A stretch of 64,000 nt of DNA from Trebonia sp963795335 (GCA_963795335.1 CAWCHI010000006.1:248001-312000); one strand, 5' to 3'; positions 7,943 through 18,082 are shown, counted from the first letter of the stretch. Numbers and translations: made by a program. Notes: a model not told the origin generated them from the sequence alone.

Positions 7943-9649
7943 TCAGGCGGTCGCTACCGCCCGGGCGCCGCTGTCGGCCGCGCGCGAGCGGGCCAGCGCG
8001 GCCGCGATAAGCCCGGAGAACAGCGGGTGAGGCCGGGTCGGCCGGGACAGGAACTCCGGGTGGGCCTGGGTGGCGACAAAGAACGGGTGCACCTCCGGCG
8101 GCAGCTCGATGAACTCGACCAGCCGGCTGTCCGGGGACAGGCCGGAGAAGACCAGCCCGGCCCGCTCCAGCTGCTCCCGGTAGGCGTTGCTGACCTCGTA
8201 GCGGTGCCGGTGCCGCTCCTCGACCTGGGCGGCGCCGCCGTACAGGCCGGCCACGGTGCTGCCCGGCTTCAGGGTGGCCGGGTACAGGCCGAGCCGCATG
8301 GTGCCGCCCATGTCCCGGGCGCCCGCGACCACGTCCTCCTGGTCGGCCATGGTGGCGACGACCGGGTCGGGGGTGTCCGGGTCGAACTCGGCGCTGTTGG
8401 CGGCCTCGATGCCCGCCAGGTCACGGGCGACCTCGATGACCATGCACTGCAGGCCGAGGCAGAGCCCGAGGACCGGGATCTTGTGCTCGCGGGCGTAGCG
8501 GATCGCCCCGATCTTGCCCTCGATGCCGCGCACCCCGAAGCCGCCGGGGATGAGGATCCCGTCGACGCCGTCGAGCTGCCCCGCCGCGTCGTCCGGGTTC
8601 TCGCAGTCGTCGCTGGTCACCCAGCGGATGGTGACCTTCGCGTCGTTGCCGAAGCCGCCCGCTTTGAGCGCCTCGGCCGGGGACAGGTAGGCGTCCGGCA
8701 GGTCCACGTACTTGCCCACCAGCGCGATCGTGACCGAGCGGGCGGGACGGTGCACCCGGCGCAGCAGGTCGTCCCAGGCGGACCAGTCGACGTCGTGGAA
8801 CGGGAGCTGGAGCTTGCGCACCACGTAGGCGTCCAGCCCCTCGGCGTGCAGCACCTTGGGGATGTCGTAAATGGACGGCGCGTCCGGGGTGGAGACCACC
8901 GCCTCCTCGTCCACGTCGCACATCAGGCTGATCTTGCGCTTGAGGCCGTCGCTGATCGGCCGGTCCGACCGGGCCACGATCGCGTCGGGCTGGATGCCGA
9001 TGGAGCGCAGGGCGGCGACCGAGTGCTGGGTCGGCTTGGTCTTGAGCTCCCCGCTCGGGCCGATGTAGGGCAGCAGCGAGACGTGGATGAAGAAGCACAT
9101 GTCGCGGCCGATCTCGTGCCTGATCTGCCGGATCGCCTCAAGGAACGGCTGCGACTCGATGTCGCCCACGGTGCCGCCGACCTCGGTGATGACCACGTCC
9201 ACGTCGGGGCCGGCCATGCCGCGGATGCGGGCCTTGATTTCGTTGGTGATGTGCGGGATAACCTGCACGGTGTCACCCAGGTACTCCCCGCGCCGCTCCT
9301 TGGCGATCACGCTCGAGTAGACCTGGCCGGTGGTGACGTTGGCCTCCCCGGACAGCCGGATGTCGAGGAACCGCTCGTAGTGGCCGACGTCCAGGTCGGT
9401 CTCGGTGCCGTCGTCGGTGACGAAGACCTCGCCGTGCTGGAACGGGTTCATCGTGCCGGGGTCGACGTTGAGATAGGGGTCCAGCTTCTGCATCTTGACC
9501 CGCAGGCCGCGCATCTTCAGCAGGCGGCCGAGGCTGGACGCGGTCAGTCCCTTGCCCAGGCTGGAGGCCACACCGCCGGTCACGAACAGATGCTTGGTGC
9601 TGATGGGCCTTTGTGAGGCTAGCCGGGACAGAGTCGCTTCTGCGGCCAA
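7943..9649 (-). CDS. pyrG: CTP synthase
   Basis: 568-residue glutamine-dependent CTP synthase (UTP + ATP + Gln to CTP). The synthetase domain opens with TKHLFVTGGVASSLGKGLTA (P-loop) and contains the conserved DPGTMNPFQHGEVFVTDDG. The C-terminal class I amidotransferase has the nucleophile elbow VLGLCLGLQCM and the HPEF of the triad. Full length, no defects seen. Confidence 0.97.
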   Translation of the reverse strand: MAAEATLSRLASQRPISTKHLFVTGGVASSLGKGLTASSLGRLLKMRGLRVKMQKLDPYLNVDPGTMNPFQHGEVFVTDDGTETDLDVGHYERFLDIRLSGEANVTTGQVYSSVIAKERRGEYLGDTVQVIPHITNEIKARIRGMAGPDVDVVITEVGGTVGDIESQPFLEAIRQIRHEIGRDMCFFIHVSLLPYIGPSGELKTKPTQHSVAALRSIGIQPDAIVARSDRPISDGLKRKISLMCDVDEEAVVSTPDAPSIYDIPKVLHAEGLDAYVVRKLQLPFHDVDWSAWDDLLRRVHRPARSVTIALVGKYVDLPDAYLSPAEALKAGGFGNDAKVTIRWVTSDDCENPDDAAGQLDGVDGILIPGGFGVRGIEGKIGAIRYAREHKIPVLGLCLGLQCMVIEVARDLAGIEAANSAEFDPDTPDPVVATMADQEDVVAGARDMGGTMRLGLYPATLKPGSTVAGLYGGAAQVEERHRHRYEVSNAYREQLERAGLVFSGLSPDSRLVEFIELPPEVHPFFVATQAHPEFLSRPTRPHPLFSGLIAAALARSRAADSGARAVATA

Positions 9650-9784
9650 GACGGGCTCCCGTGGTCGTCGATGTCGCGGAGTGAATCCGCAGGTCCACGG
9701 GCCACCAGGATAACACGGACTGGGACGTTAACCTGACGGACGGGCAACATCACCGGCAGCGACGGTGTCCCCGCTGCGCGCCGG

Positions 9785-10732
9785 CTAACGGGGCGCCCCG
9801 CCGGGGGCCGTCCGCGGGTCCCCGGGCTGTCCCGCGCGCTGGCCCTGGCGCGGGATCTGACTGGCGTCGGGCTGGGCCGAAGGCCCGTGATCGGCCTCGC
9901 CGAACCGGGCCAGCATGACCGCGCTAGCGACCGCGAGGGCGAACCCGATGACGGCGACCGGGGTCAGGCCGGGCCGGGTCGTGTCGCCCAGGAACACCAC
10001 GCCGACGACGGCCGGCGGCAGGGTCTCGGCCAGCACGACGGCCGAGGTCGCGACGGTCACACTGCCGCCCTCCAGCGCGGTGGCGTAGAACACGAACGAC
10101 ACGATGCCCGCGGCCACCACCGCGTAGGCGGCCGGGTCGCGCAGCAGGGTGAGCGGGGCGAAGCCGTCGAGCACCCGGGCGGCGATGCCGACCGCGCCGA
10201 AGCCGAAGCCGGCAATGGTACCGAGCACCAGGGTGCGCGCCGGGTCGCGCAGCAACCGCGCGGCGACCACCCCGGCCACGCCGAGGAAGCCGGTGGCGGC
10301 GATGACCGAGAGCTTGAAGGCGGCCCCGGCGTGGCTGGCGCCCTCGGCCCCCGCCGAGGAGCCGAGCAGCCCGACGCCCGCCACCACCCCGATCACCGCG
10401 AGCCACTCACGCAGCGACAAGGTCGCGCCGATGAGGACGGTCGCCAGCACCGCGACCACCGCCAGGTTGGCCGCCACCATCGCCTGGACCGCGAACAGGG
10501 GCAGCCGGCGCAACGCGACGAGCTGGGCGAGGAAGCCGCACAGGTCAATGGCGACGCTGGCCACGAATCGCCACTGGTGCAGCATGCGCGGCACCAGCCC
10601 CGGGTCCACCCCGCCGGCGCTGGCCGCCCCGAGCGACCGGGTACTGGCCTCGCGCACGGCGACCGCCTGTATCACCGAGGCGACGCCGTAGCACAGCGCC
10701 GCCAGCACCGCGGCGAGCAGGCTAGCCAGCAT
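9785..10732 (-). CDS. DMT/EamA-like integral membrane protein
   Basis: 315-residue protein with about nine or ten hydrophobic segments in two halves, starting MLASLLAAVLAALCYGVASV, as in drug/metabolite transporter superfamily proteins. The motif LRRLPLFAVQAMVAANLAV and the second-half LEGGSVTVATSAVVLAETLPP are typical of actinobacterial members. The last ~40 residues are hydrophilic. Substrate unknown. Confidence 0.75.
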   Translation of the reverse strand: MLASLLAAVLAALCYGVASVIQAVAVREASTRSLGAASAGGVDPGLVPRMLHQWRFVASVAIDLCGFLAQLVALRRLPLFAVQAMVAANLAVVAVLATVLIGATLSLREWLAVIGVVAGVGLLGSSAGAEGASHAGAAFKLSVIAATGFLGVAGVVAARLLRDPARTLVLGTIAGFGFGAVGIAARVLDGFAPLTLLRDPAAYAVVAAGIVSFVFYATALEGGSVTVATSAVVLAETLPPAVVGVVFLGDTTRPGLTPVAVIGFALAVASAVMLARFGEADHGPSAQPDASQIPRQGQRAGQPGDPRTAPGGAPR

Positions 10733-10783
10733 GACGCCAGCTTACTTCCCCAGCCGGCGGTCAGGTAACGCTCAGGTAGACCG

Positions 10784-11851
10784 TTAGCGGAGCGCGCTGG
10801 CCGGGCGAGCCTCCCAGCTGGTCCAGAGCGGCCGGTAGCCCATCCGGTACCAGAACGGGGCCGAGAGCGGGTTGACCTGGCTGTGGTGCAGCAGGGTGAC
10901 GGACACCCCCATGCCGTCAAGCCGCGCATGCAGGTTCCGGACCAGCGCGGCGCCGATCCCGGTGCCGCGCTCGCGCCCGTCGACAAACATCGTCTGCAAA
11001 TAGGCGGCCGGGGAGCGGCTGGTCATGCCGGCCACCCAGCCCGCTTCCGACGGCGGCTGCGCGATCAGCAGGCCGACCGGCTGGCCAGCCCGCTCGGCCA
11101 GCCAGGTCCAGCTGTCGGCGCGGGCCAGGCTGCCGCGAATCTCGTCGCGGACCAGCCGGGAAGTGGCAGCGCGCCACACCGCCCCGCCGAAGTGCATGTC
11201 GTAGCGGATGAGCCGCAGTTCGAGTTCGGCCACCCGCTCCTCGTCGCCCGGCCCGGCGTCCCTGATCGTCACCCCGTAGGCGCGGCGTGGGGCCGCCGGG
11301 GAGCCGCCAGGGCGGGTGCGGGCGGCGATCACGGTGACCGGCTGCAGCCCATGCCGCAGCAGAGCTTGCACCCCGGTGATGTCGAGGCTCGGCCAGACCA
11401 CGCTGGCTGAGGTGTCGGGGCCGCGGGCGGCGCCGAGCTGGCCGAGGTGGTCGCGCCACTGGCTGAGCAGCTGATCGGCCGGGGCGGCGATATCCTGCCC
11501 GGCCAGCCGCGGCACCAGGGTGAAGCGGTCGGCCGCGCCCCAGGTCTGGTTGAGGGACTCCTGCGGGACATGCTGGTGGACGCAGACCCCAAGGCCCGCC
11601 ATGCGGCCGTTGTCGCCGTTCACCACCAGCGGCTGGCCACAGCCCGCGGGCAGCGCCGACGGGTCCGGGAGGAGCGGGTCGATCGCGTGCCAGCGACGGC
11701 CGACCGCGCGGGACAGATCGCGCACCGCCTCCCGAACCACCCAGGGCATGAGCCGCACTCTACCGCCCGGTAAATCCGGATAGAGCGGGAAATCCGGATC
11801 GCCGGGCGTCTGCCCGTTCCCGGCCGTCTGCCCGTTCCCGGGCGATTGCAC
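10784..11851 (-). CDS. GNAT-family N-acetyltransferase
   Basis: 355 residues. The C-terminal ~160 residues form a GNAT acetyltransferase fold: VTIRDAGPGDEERVAELE, then MFVDGRERGTGIGAALVRNL with the acetyl-CoA pyrophosphate loop (R-G-x-G-I-G), then FWYRMGYRPLW. The N-terminal ~190 residues are of unknown type and could be a second degenerate GNAT domain. The extreme N-terminus has GNGQT repeats. Acceptor substrate unknown. It is 30 bp downstream of uvrB. Confidence 0.8.
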   Translation of the reverse strand: MQSPGNGQTAGNGQTPGDPDFPLYPDLPGGRVRLMPWVVREAVRDLSRAVGRRWHAIDPLLPDPSALPAGCGQPLVVNGDNGRMAGLGVCVHQHVPQESLNQTWGAADRFTLVPRLAGQDIAAPADQLLSQWRDHLGQLGAARGPDTSASVVWPSLDITGVQALLRHGLQPVTVIAARTRPGGSPAAPRRAYGVTIRDAGPGDEERVAELELRLIRYDMHFGGAVWRAATSRLVRDEIRGSLARADSWTWLAERAGQPVGLLIAQPPSEAGWVAGMTSRSPAAYLQTMFVDGRERGTGIGAALVRNLHARLDGMGVSVTLLHHSQVNPLSAPFWYRMGYRPLWTSWEARPASALR

Positions 11852-11881
11852 CGGTAACCCACGCCCCGCCTACGGCAGGCC

Positions 11882-14017
11882 CTAAACCCCGGCCGCCTCC
11901 ATGCCCCGCAGCTCGCGCTTGAGTTCCTTGATCTCGTCGCGGATGCGGGCGGCCGCCTCGAACTGCAACTCGGCCGCGGCCGCGTGCATCTGCTCGGTGA
12001 GCTGGCCGATCAGCGAGACCAGGTCGCCCCGGGCCGCGCCGCCACCGGCGCCGGGCGAGCCGGCCCCGGGCTGACCCGCGCCCTGCGCCGCCGCCCGCGC
12101 CCGCGAGGACAGCCCGGGGACCGGGGACTTCCCGCGCGACTGCTGGCGCCCGCCGCCGCCGAGCAGCTCCGCGGTGTCGGCGTCCTCACGGATGATCGCG
12201 TCGAGGATGTCGGCGATCTTCTTCCGCAGCGGCTTCGGGTCGACCCCGTGGGCGGTGTTGTAGGCGACCTGCTTCTCGCGCCGCCGGTTGGTCTCGTCGA
12301 TGGCGTGCTGCATGGCGTTGGTGACCTTGTCGGCGTACATGTGGACCTCGCCGTTGATGTTGCGCGCGGCCCGGCCGATGGTCTGGATCAGGCTGGTGGG
12401 CGAGCGGAGGAAGCCCTCCTTGTCGGCGTCGAGGATCGCCACCAGGGACACTTCGGGCAGGTCGAGGCCCTCGCGCAGCAGGTTGATGCCGACGAGGACG
12501 TCGTATTCGCCCATCCGCAGCTCGCGCAGCAGCTCGATGCGGCGCAGCGTGTCGACCTCGCTGTGCAGGTACCGCGCCCGGACGCCGCTCTCGAGCAGGT
12601 AGTCGGTCAGGTCCTCGGACATCTTCTTGGTCAGGGTGGTCACCAGGACGCGCTCGTTCTTCCCGGTGCGCTGCCTGATCTCCTCGAGCAGGTCGTCGAT
12701 CTGGCCCTTGGTCGGCTTGATGATGACCTGCGGGTCGACCAGCCCGGTCGGCCGGATCACCTGCTCGACCACGTCCCCGCCGACCCGCTGCAGCTCATAG
12801 GGACCGGGGGTGGCCGACAGGTAGATCGTCTGGCCGATCCGCTCGGTGAACTCGTCCCAGGTGAGCGGGCGGTTATCGGCGGCGCTCGGCAGCCGGAAGC
12901 CGTGCTCGATCAGCATCCGCTTACGCGACATATCCCCCTCGTACATGGCACCGATCTGCGGCACGGTCTGGTGCGACTCGTCGACCACAAGAACGAAGTC
13001 CTCGGGGAAGTAGTCGAGCAGGGTGTTGGGCGGGGTGCCCGGCCCGCGGCCGTCGATGTGCCGGGAGTAGTTCTCGATGCCGGCGCAGCTGCCGACCTGC
13101 CGCATCATCTCGAGGTCGTAAGTGGTGCGCATGCGCAGCCGCTGCGCTTCGAGCAGCTTGCCCTGCCGCTCCAGCTCGGCCAGCCGCTCGCCCAGCTCGA
13201 TCTCGATGCCGTTGGTGGCGCGTTCCATCCGCTCGTCGCCCGCCACGTAGTGGGTCGCCGGGAAGACGTAAAGCTCCTCGTCCTCACTGACAACCTCGCC
13301 GGTCAGCGGGTGCAGGGTAGAAAGCCGCTCGACCTCGTCGCCGAACATCTCGATCCGCACCGCCAGCTCCTCGTACTGCGGGATGATCTCGATGGTGTCG
13401 CCGCGGACCCGGAACGTGCCGCGGGTGAAGGCGATGTCGTTGCGGGTGTACTGCATGCCGACTAGCTTGCGCAGCAGCTGCTCGCGCTCGATGGTGTCGC
13501 CCAGCTTGAGCTTGAGCATCCGGTCGACGTACTCCTGCGGCGTGCCCAGGCCGTAGATGCACGAGACCGACGCCACCACGATCGTGTCCCGGCGGGTCAG
13601 CAGGCTGTTGGTAGCCGAGTGGCGCAGCCGCTCGACCTCGTCGTTGATCGAGGAGTCCTTCTCGATATAGGTGTCGCTCTGCGGGATGTACGCCTCGGGC
13701 TGGTAGTAGTCGTAGTAGGAGACGAAGTACTCGACCGCGTTGTGCGGCATCATCTCCCGCAGCTCGTTGGCGAACTGGGCGGCGAGGGTCTTGTTCGGCA
13801 GCATGACCAGCATGGGCCGCTGCAGCTGCTCTGCCACCCAGGCGACGGTGGCGGTCTTGCCGGTGCCGGTCGCACCGAGCAGCACGGTGTCCTTCTCGCC
13901 GTCGCTGACCCGTCCGGCGATCGCCGCGATGGCGGCCGGCTGGTCGCCGGCCGGGGTCATCTCGGTGACGACCTCGAACGGCGCCACCTTCCGCTGCAGG
14001 TCGGTAACCGGACGCAT
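11882..14017 (-). CDS. uvrB: excinuclease ABC subunit B
   Basis: 711-residue UvrB helicase-like subunit of nucleotide excision repair. Walker A GATGTGKT (about residue 48), the beta-hairpin region YYDYYQPEAYIP, DESH box (VVDESHQTVPQ), helicase motif VI QTIGRAARN and a C-terminal UVR domain (LTEQMHAAAAELQFEAAARI) that binds UvrC are all visible. A Gly/Ala-rich linker separates the last domain. The gene ends with TAG. No recognisable actinobacterial SOS box was found upstream. Confidence 0.97.
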   Translation of the reverse strand: MRPVTDLQRKVAPFEVVTEMTPAGDQPAAIAAIAGRVSDGEKDTVLLGATGTGKTATVAWVAEQLQRPMLVMLPNKTLAAQFANELREMMPHNAVEYFVSYYDYYQPEAYIPQSDTYIEKDSSINDEVERLRHSATNSLLTRRDTIVVASVSCIYGLGTPQEYVDRMLKLKLGDTIEREQLLRKLVGMQYTRNDIAFTRGTFRVRGDTIEIIPQYEELAVRIEMFGDEVERLSTLHPLTGEVVSEDEELYVFPATHYVAGDERMERATNGIEIELGERLAELERQGKLLEAQRLRMRTTYDLEMMRQVGSCAGIENYSRHIDGRGPGTPPNTLLDYFPEDFVLVVDESHQTVPQIGAMYEGDMSRKRMLIEHGFRLPSAADNRPLTWDEFTERIGQTIYLSATPGPYELQRVGGDVVEQVIRPTGLVDPQVIIKPTKGQIDDLLEEIRQRTGKNERVLVTTLTKKMSEDLTDYLLESGVRARYLHSEVDTLRRIELLRELRMGEYDVLVGINLLREGLDLPEVSLVAILDADKEGFLRSPTSLIQTIGRAARNINGEVHMYADKVTNAMQHAIDETNRRREKQVAYNTAHGVDPKPLRKKIADILDAIIREDADTAELLGGGGRQQSRGKSPVPGLSSRARAAAQGAGQPGAGSPGAGGGAARGDLVSLIGQLTEQMHAAAAELQFEAAARIRDEIKELKRELRGMEAAGV

Positions 14018-14037
14018 GGCGCCACCTCCTCGAAGAG

Positions 14038-14083
14038 AGCCGCCTTCCCAGTCCCGGGCAGACTGGATCCTCCGGTGGCGGCT
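14038..14083. other. inverted repeat upstream of uvrB
   Basis: Seven-base arms agccgcc (14038-14044) and ggcggct (14077-14083) with a 32-base loop, in the region that would be the uvrB leader. Role unknown. Confidence 0.3.
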
Positions 14084-14222
14084 TCTGTTTCAACTCTACG
14101 GCGGGGGGGCGACATTCCGCCGGGGTGCAGCCAGCACCCGCAGGACGGGCAAGCCAGGCTCCGGGTGAAACCGGGGTTTCACCCCATCGCGCCGGTGCCC
14201 GCCACCCGGCAGGCTCAAGGAC

Positions 14223-15584
14223 ATGGGACGAGTCGTGGTGAACATGGCCGCGCCGGGCCGCCGGGCAGTCTGGTACGCGGGGTTCGCGGTCTACGCGGGC
14301 GGGGTGGCGCTCTTCAGCGGCCCCGGGCTTGACCACTGGTGGGGCCGCTGGGCCGCCGGCGGCTACGCGGCCGCCGCCATCGTCGCAGTCGTGGCCCGGC
14401 GGCGGCGCTGGGGAGCCGGGCTCGCGGTCGCGGTCAGCCTGGCCGGGGCGCTGGCCGGCCCGGCCTGGTGGCTGGCGACCCGGGAGCCGGTCCCGCCGGA
14501 CGTTGCGGTGGTGGCCCGGTCGGGCGCGCTGCTGCTGCATCACGGGACTCCCTACCTGCCGCTGCCCGCCCTCGCGGGCGGCTGGCTCGCCTACAACCCC
14601 TACCTGCCGGTGATGGCGCTGTTCGGGGTGCCGGGGGCGCTGGGGGCGCCGGGCCAGACCTGGCCATGGCTCATCGCCGCGACGTTCCTGCTGCTGCTGG
14701 GGACGGTCCGGGTGACCAGCCCGGACCGGCCGGGGCGGGCCGCTCTCGGACTGGCCGCCTTCTGGCTGGCCTGCCCGCTGATGGCGTTCCCGCTGACGAT
14801 GGGCATCACCGACCCGCCGGTGATCGCGCTCGTGAGCCTGGCGCTGGCGCTGCTGGCGCGGGCCGGGCGCCGCGCCAGCGGTCTCCCGGCCGGCCGCGGC
14901 CGGGAGCGTGACCTGCTGGCGGCGGCGCTGATCCTCGCGGTCGCCTGCGCGATGAAGTACACCGCCTGGCCCGCGCTGGTCATCATCGCGGTCATGGTCG
15001 GCGTCCGGGACGGGGCGGCGGCCGCCGCCGCCGGGCTGGTGGCGGCGCTGGCGCCGGCCGCGCTGAGCGATCCGGCGGCGCTGGCGCGCAACACGGTCGC
15101 CTACCCGCTCGGCCTGACCACGGCGGCGTCGCCCGCGCAGAGCCCGCTGCCCGGTCACCTGCTGGCGACGCTCGGCCCGGGCGGCCACCTGGCCGCGCTC
15201 CTGCTGCTGGGGGCGGCCGCCCTGGCGGTGGTCGTCTCCCTGGTCATTGCGCCGCCCGCCACCCCGGCGGCCGCCGCCGTCCGCGTCGCGGCCGGGCTGA
15301 GCGCGCTGTTCCTGCTGTCGCCGGCCACCCGCTTCGGCTACTTCATCTACCCGCTCAACCTGTGCCTGTGGGCGCTGCTGGCGGCCGGGCCGCGCGCGGC
15401 GGCGGGCCCGTTTGCGGGCCAGGCGGCGGGCCAGGCGCCAGCCCTGGCCGCGGACGGCACGGGGGCGCGGCCCGGCCCGAAGGGGGACGGGGCGGCGGCC
15501 TGCCGCGAGCTAGCCGACGCCAAAGCCGGGGCCGGGGCCGGGGCGGCGAACCGGCCGGACGACCCGCACCTGCGCCCCTTATGA
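14223..15584 (+). CDS. multi-spanning membrane protein, GT87-like mannosyltransferase
   Basis: 453 residues with about ten hydrophobic helices. An early loop with YNPYLPVMALFG and the general layout resemble the GT87/DUF2029 family of polyprenol-phosphomannose-dependent glycosyltransferases of actinobacteria, whose catalytic Asp normally lies in an early extracellular loop (here perhaps in PVPPDVAVVARSGALLL). The final ~70 residues are Ala/Gly/Pro-rich and hydrophilic. Family assignment is tentative; the fold as a polytopic membrane protein is clear. Confidence 0.65.
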   Translation: MGRVVVNMAAPGRRAVWYAGFAVYAGGVALFSGPGLDHWWGRWAAGGYAAAAIVAVVARRRRWGAGLAVAVSLAGALAGPAWWLATREPVPPDVAVVARSGALLLHHGTPYLPLPALAGGWLAYNPYLPVMALFGVPGALGAPGQTWPWLIAATFLLLLGTVRVTSPDRPGRAALGLAAFWLACPLMAFPLTMGITDPPVIALVSLALALLARAGRRASGLPAGRGRERDLLAAALILAVACAMKYTAWPALVIIAVMVGVRDGAAAAAAGLVAALAPAALSDPAALARNTVAYPLGLTTAASPAQSPLPGHLLATLGPGGHLAALLLLGAAALAVVVSLVIAPPATPAAAAVRVAAGLSALFLLSPATRFGYFIYPLNLCLWALLAAGPRAAAGPFAGQAAGQAPALAADGTGARPGPKGDGAAACRELADAKAGAGAGAANRPDDPHLRPL

Positions 15585-15765
15585 CGGCTAGGCGGTATCA
15601 ATCAGCGCCGAAACGAGGATGCCGGCGCCCGCGGGCGGCTGGCCCAGAGGGAAGAAATGCGGCCGCTTGGCTGGCCGGCCGGGGCGATGAGGAGAGCGAG
15701 CAGGCTAGTTATGCGTATCAGGCGTAGAAGGAAGTCTGCTCATGGCCTCATCGTCCCCGGACGGC

Positions 15766-17955
15766 CTATGCCGGGATCAAACTGGCGAGGTTTCCCAGTG
15801 TAATGACTGAGGACCCCTTGGGCAGCACCTCTTCCGGCTGGTCGATGCCGATCCAGGTGACGGGCCTGCCTGCTCGCTGCTGCGCGCCCGCGCCGGCGCG
15901 GGCGCGCAGCAGGTCGACCAGGTAGCTGACCCTCAGGTAGTCCCGGCTCATGATTCCCCGGGCGAGCAGCGCCGTGGTGACCCGGTTCTCCTCGACCCGG
16001 ACCCCGCCGAACGACTCGGAGCGGCCACGCAGCTGCAGGTGCAGCCACTTGGCGTACCAGCCGCCGGTGTCACCACGGTAGAACGCCACCGGCATCGCAA
16101 CCCGCCCGGGTCCGGACAGGGCGGACTTCATCCGCACCGTCCGCGGCTCGAACGGGGCGCCGCGCTGGGCCTGGCCGCGGGTCATGAAGCCGAAGAACCC
16201 CTCATCGACCTCGTCGAAACCCTCCCCCGCGAACACGTACACCTGGGGGATCACATAGCCCAGCCCGGCCTTGGCCAGGTCGACGTCGATGAACTCCGAA
16301 GCCCCGTCCGGCCCTGGCGCTTCGGTGATGTCACCGGAGTGCACGGCCGCGCCGTTGCGCAGGCTGGTGTAGCTGACGTGGCTTCCCCCGCCGAACTGCC
16401 GGTCGGTGAAGACCGCCGACAAGTCGAAGTCGGTCCGCCGCCCGGCCTGCCGCCAGTAGACGAAGAAACGCAGCAGGTCCCCGCCGACCGGCGTCACCGA
16501 GCCGCGCGGCCACACGCCGAGGCCTTCCGGCGCCGCCCTGCCCGACAGCGGCAGCGCCGCCCCGAGCAGCACCGGATCGGCCACCAGGACGCGGCCGGGG
16601 TCGGCCAGGCGGCCCCCGACCTCCGCGTCGATGACGGCGAGCAACTCGGCCAGGAGGCCCCGGTCGACCGGCGCCCTGGTGTCGGGGGCCACCCACGCGC
16701 CGCCAGCGCGGTTCGCGAAGACCCGCGGCAGCCTGTCGCGGCCCTCGCGGTTGGCGAGATGCTCGCGCACCGACAGCAGCACCCGGCCGGACACTTGCCC
16801 GGCGGTCGCCTCGAAGTACCGCAGCAGCGGGGTCGCGGCCCCAGCGGTGCGCAGCACCTGGTCCGCGGCGCGCCACAGCATGCCCGGCGCGGCGGCCAGC
16901 TCACGGGCCGCCGCCTGGGCGTCGCCGCGGGCGAAGGCCAGCTGCGCCCGCGCGGCGACCGCCGGGACGCGCTCCTCGCCGCGGGCCACCGCGAACACGC
17001 GCGACGCCGAGGCCAGCCCAGCCTCATGCGGGTGCAGCCGCTCGCCCAGGCGCTTCCACGCCTCGGCGTGCCGCGGCACGTCGGCCAGCCGCGCCTCGCG
17101 GCCGGCCACCAGGGCATCCAGCTCGCGCAGGAGCAGGCGCCGCCAGGCGCGCGGCATCGAGGTGAAGCGGGCCGGCTGGGCAAGGGTGACGTCCCCTCCA
17201 CTCAGCTCGGCCGCCAGCCGCAGCACGTCGGTCACAGTGCCCGCCAGCGGCGCGGCGCCCGCCCGGATCCGGGCGGCGCCGACGACCGCCCGGTTCTCAC
17301 GGACGGCGATCGGCGGCTGGTCGAAGCCGATCCGCGCCTCGGCCAGGACCCGCAGCGCGTCCAGCCCCGCCCCGGACAGCGGGACCGTGCTTCCGGCCAG
17401 GTCCGCGTACAGCGCGCCGCCCTCCTGCTCGGGCGAGCCGCCGAGGTGCAGCACGGTGACCCGGTCGGACAGGGCCGCGGTGAAATCCTCGTGCCGGGCC
17501 AGCATCTCCTCCCAGGAGTGCTGGTAGCGGCCGTAGCCCGGCAGGGCCAGCAAGTTCAGGTACAGGCCGCCGTCCGGGCCACCGGCCATTTCCGGCGCGG
17601 CCTCGCCGGTGCGCGCGTACTCCGCGGCTGCCTCGGCCAGCAGCCCGGCCCAGAACTCGACCGTGACCGGCACGTTGGCCGGGAAGTCGGTGAAGTAGGT
17701 GTTGTGCCGGACGTGGTCACCGGCGAGCTCGCGGGCCCAGCCGATCAGCGTGAGCGCCTGGTCAATGACGTAACCCGCCTCGAGGCGGGACAGGGCGGCG
17801 AGCAGCCCGGCCGAGGCCTTGAACCCGGCCTGCATCAGCACCACGTCGAGCTGCCGGGCCGCCGCCGCGCCGTCGCCCCGGGGCGCCGCAGCGTCCAGGA
17901 TCACCCGGTGCCGCATCGCGAAGATGAGCTTCTCCACGCTGGTAACGCCGGTCAT
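15766..17955 (-). CDS. large TerD-domain protein
   Basis: 729 residues from ATG 17955, chosen because AGGGAGGGG lies just upstream and the extended frame before it has no family features. The N-terminal ~430 residues are helical and of unknown type. A TerD-like beta-sandwich occupies about 490-640: VYWRQAGRRTDFDLSAVF, then GAAVHSGDITEAPGPDGASE, then VIPQVYVFAGEGFDEV, matching the calcium-binding stress-protein fold of tellurite-resistance TerD. A C-terminal segment ends LPKGSSVITLGNLASL. Such proteins belong to the Ter/stress-response group; exact role unknown. It is the first gene downstream of the tRNA array. Confidence 0.7.
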   Translation of the reverse strand: MTGVTSVEKLIFAMRHRVILDAAAPRGDGAAAARQLDVVLMQAGFKASAGLLAALSRLEAGYVIDQALTLIGWARELAGDHVRHNTYFTDFPANVPVTVEFWAGLLAEAAAEYARTGEAAPEMAGGPDGGLYLNLLALPGYGRYQHSWEEMLARHEDFTAALSDRVTVLHLGGSPEQEGGALYADLAGSTVPLSGAGLDALRVLAEARIGFDQPPIAVRENRAVVGAARIRAGAAPLAGTVTDVLRLAAELSGGDVTLAQPARFTSMPRAWRRLLLRELDALVAGREARLADVPRHAEAWKRLGERLHPHEAGLASASRVFAVARGEERVPAVAARAQLAFARGDAQAAARELAAAPGMLWRAADQVLRTAGAATPLLRYFEATAGQVSGRVLLSVREHLANREGRDRLPRVFANRAGGAWVAPDTRAPVDRGLLAELLAVIDAEVGGRLADPGRVLVADPVLLGAALPLSGRAAPEGLGVWPRGSVTPVGGDLLRFFVYWRQAGRRTDFDLSAVFTDRQFGGGSHVSYTSLRNGAAVHSGDITEAPGPDGASEFIDVDLAKAGLGYVIPQVYVFAGEGFDEVDEGFFGFMTRGQAQRGAPFEPRTVRMKSALSGPGRVAMPVAFYRGDTGGWYAKWLHLQLRGRSESFGGVRVEENRVTTALLARGIMSRDYLRVSYLVDLLRARAGAGAQQRAGRPVTWIGIDQPEEVLPKGSSVITLGNLASLIPA

Positions 17956-18005
17956 TGGCACCCCTCCCTGTCGTCGTGCGGGAATCCATGCGTGAGCATC
18001 ACCAG

Positions 18006-18078
18006 CCGGCCCGGCGCGAGTCGAACGCGCTGTCACCCCTTAGGAGAGGGCTGCCTTAGTCCGGTTGGCTTCGGGCCG
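18006..18078 (-). tRNA. tRNA-Arg(CCT)
   Basis: Last gene of the array. Acceptor CGGCCCG pairs perfectly with CGGGCCG; T arm GCGCG-TTCGACT-CGCGC; anticodon loop CTCCTAA gives CCT (codon AGG); discriminator G. Positions 8-9 read AA instead of the near-universal U8, and the D stem is only three pairs. CCA is not encoded. Confidence 0.85.
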
Positions 18079-18082
18079 TCAG

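Noticed and set aside
14018..14222. LexA/SOS box in front of uvrB
   Set aside because: No CGAAC-N4-GTTCG type palindrome was found.
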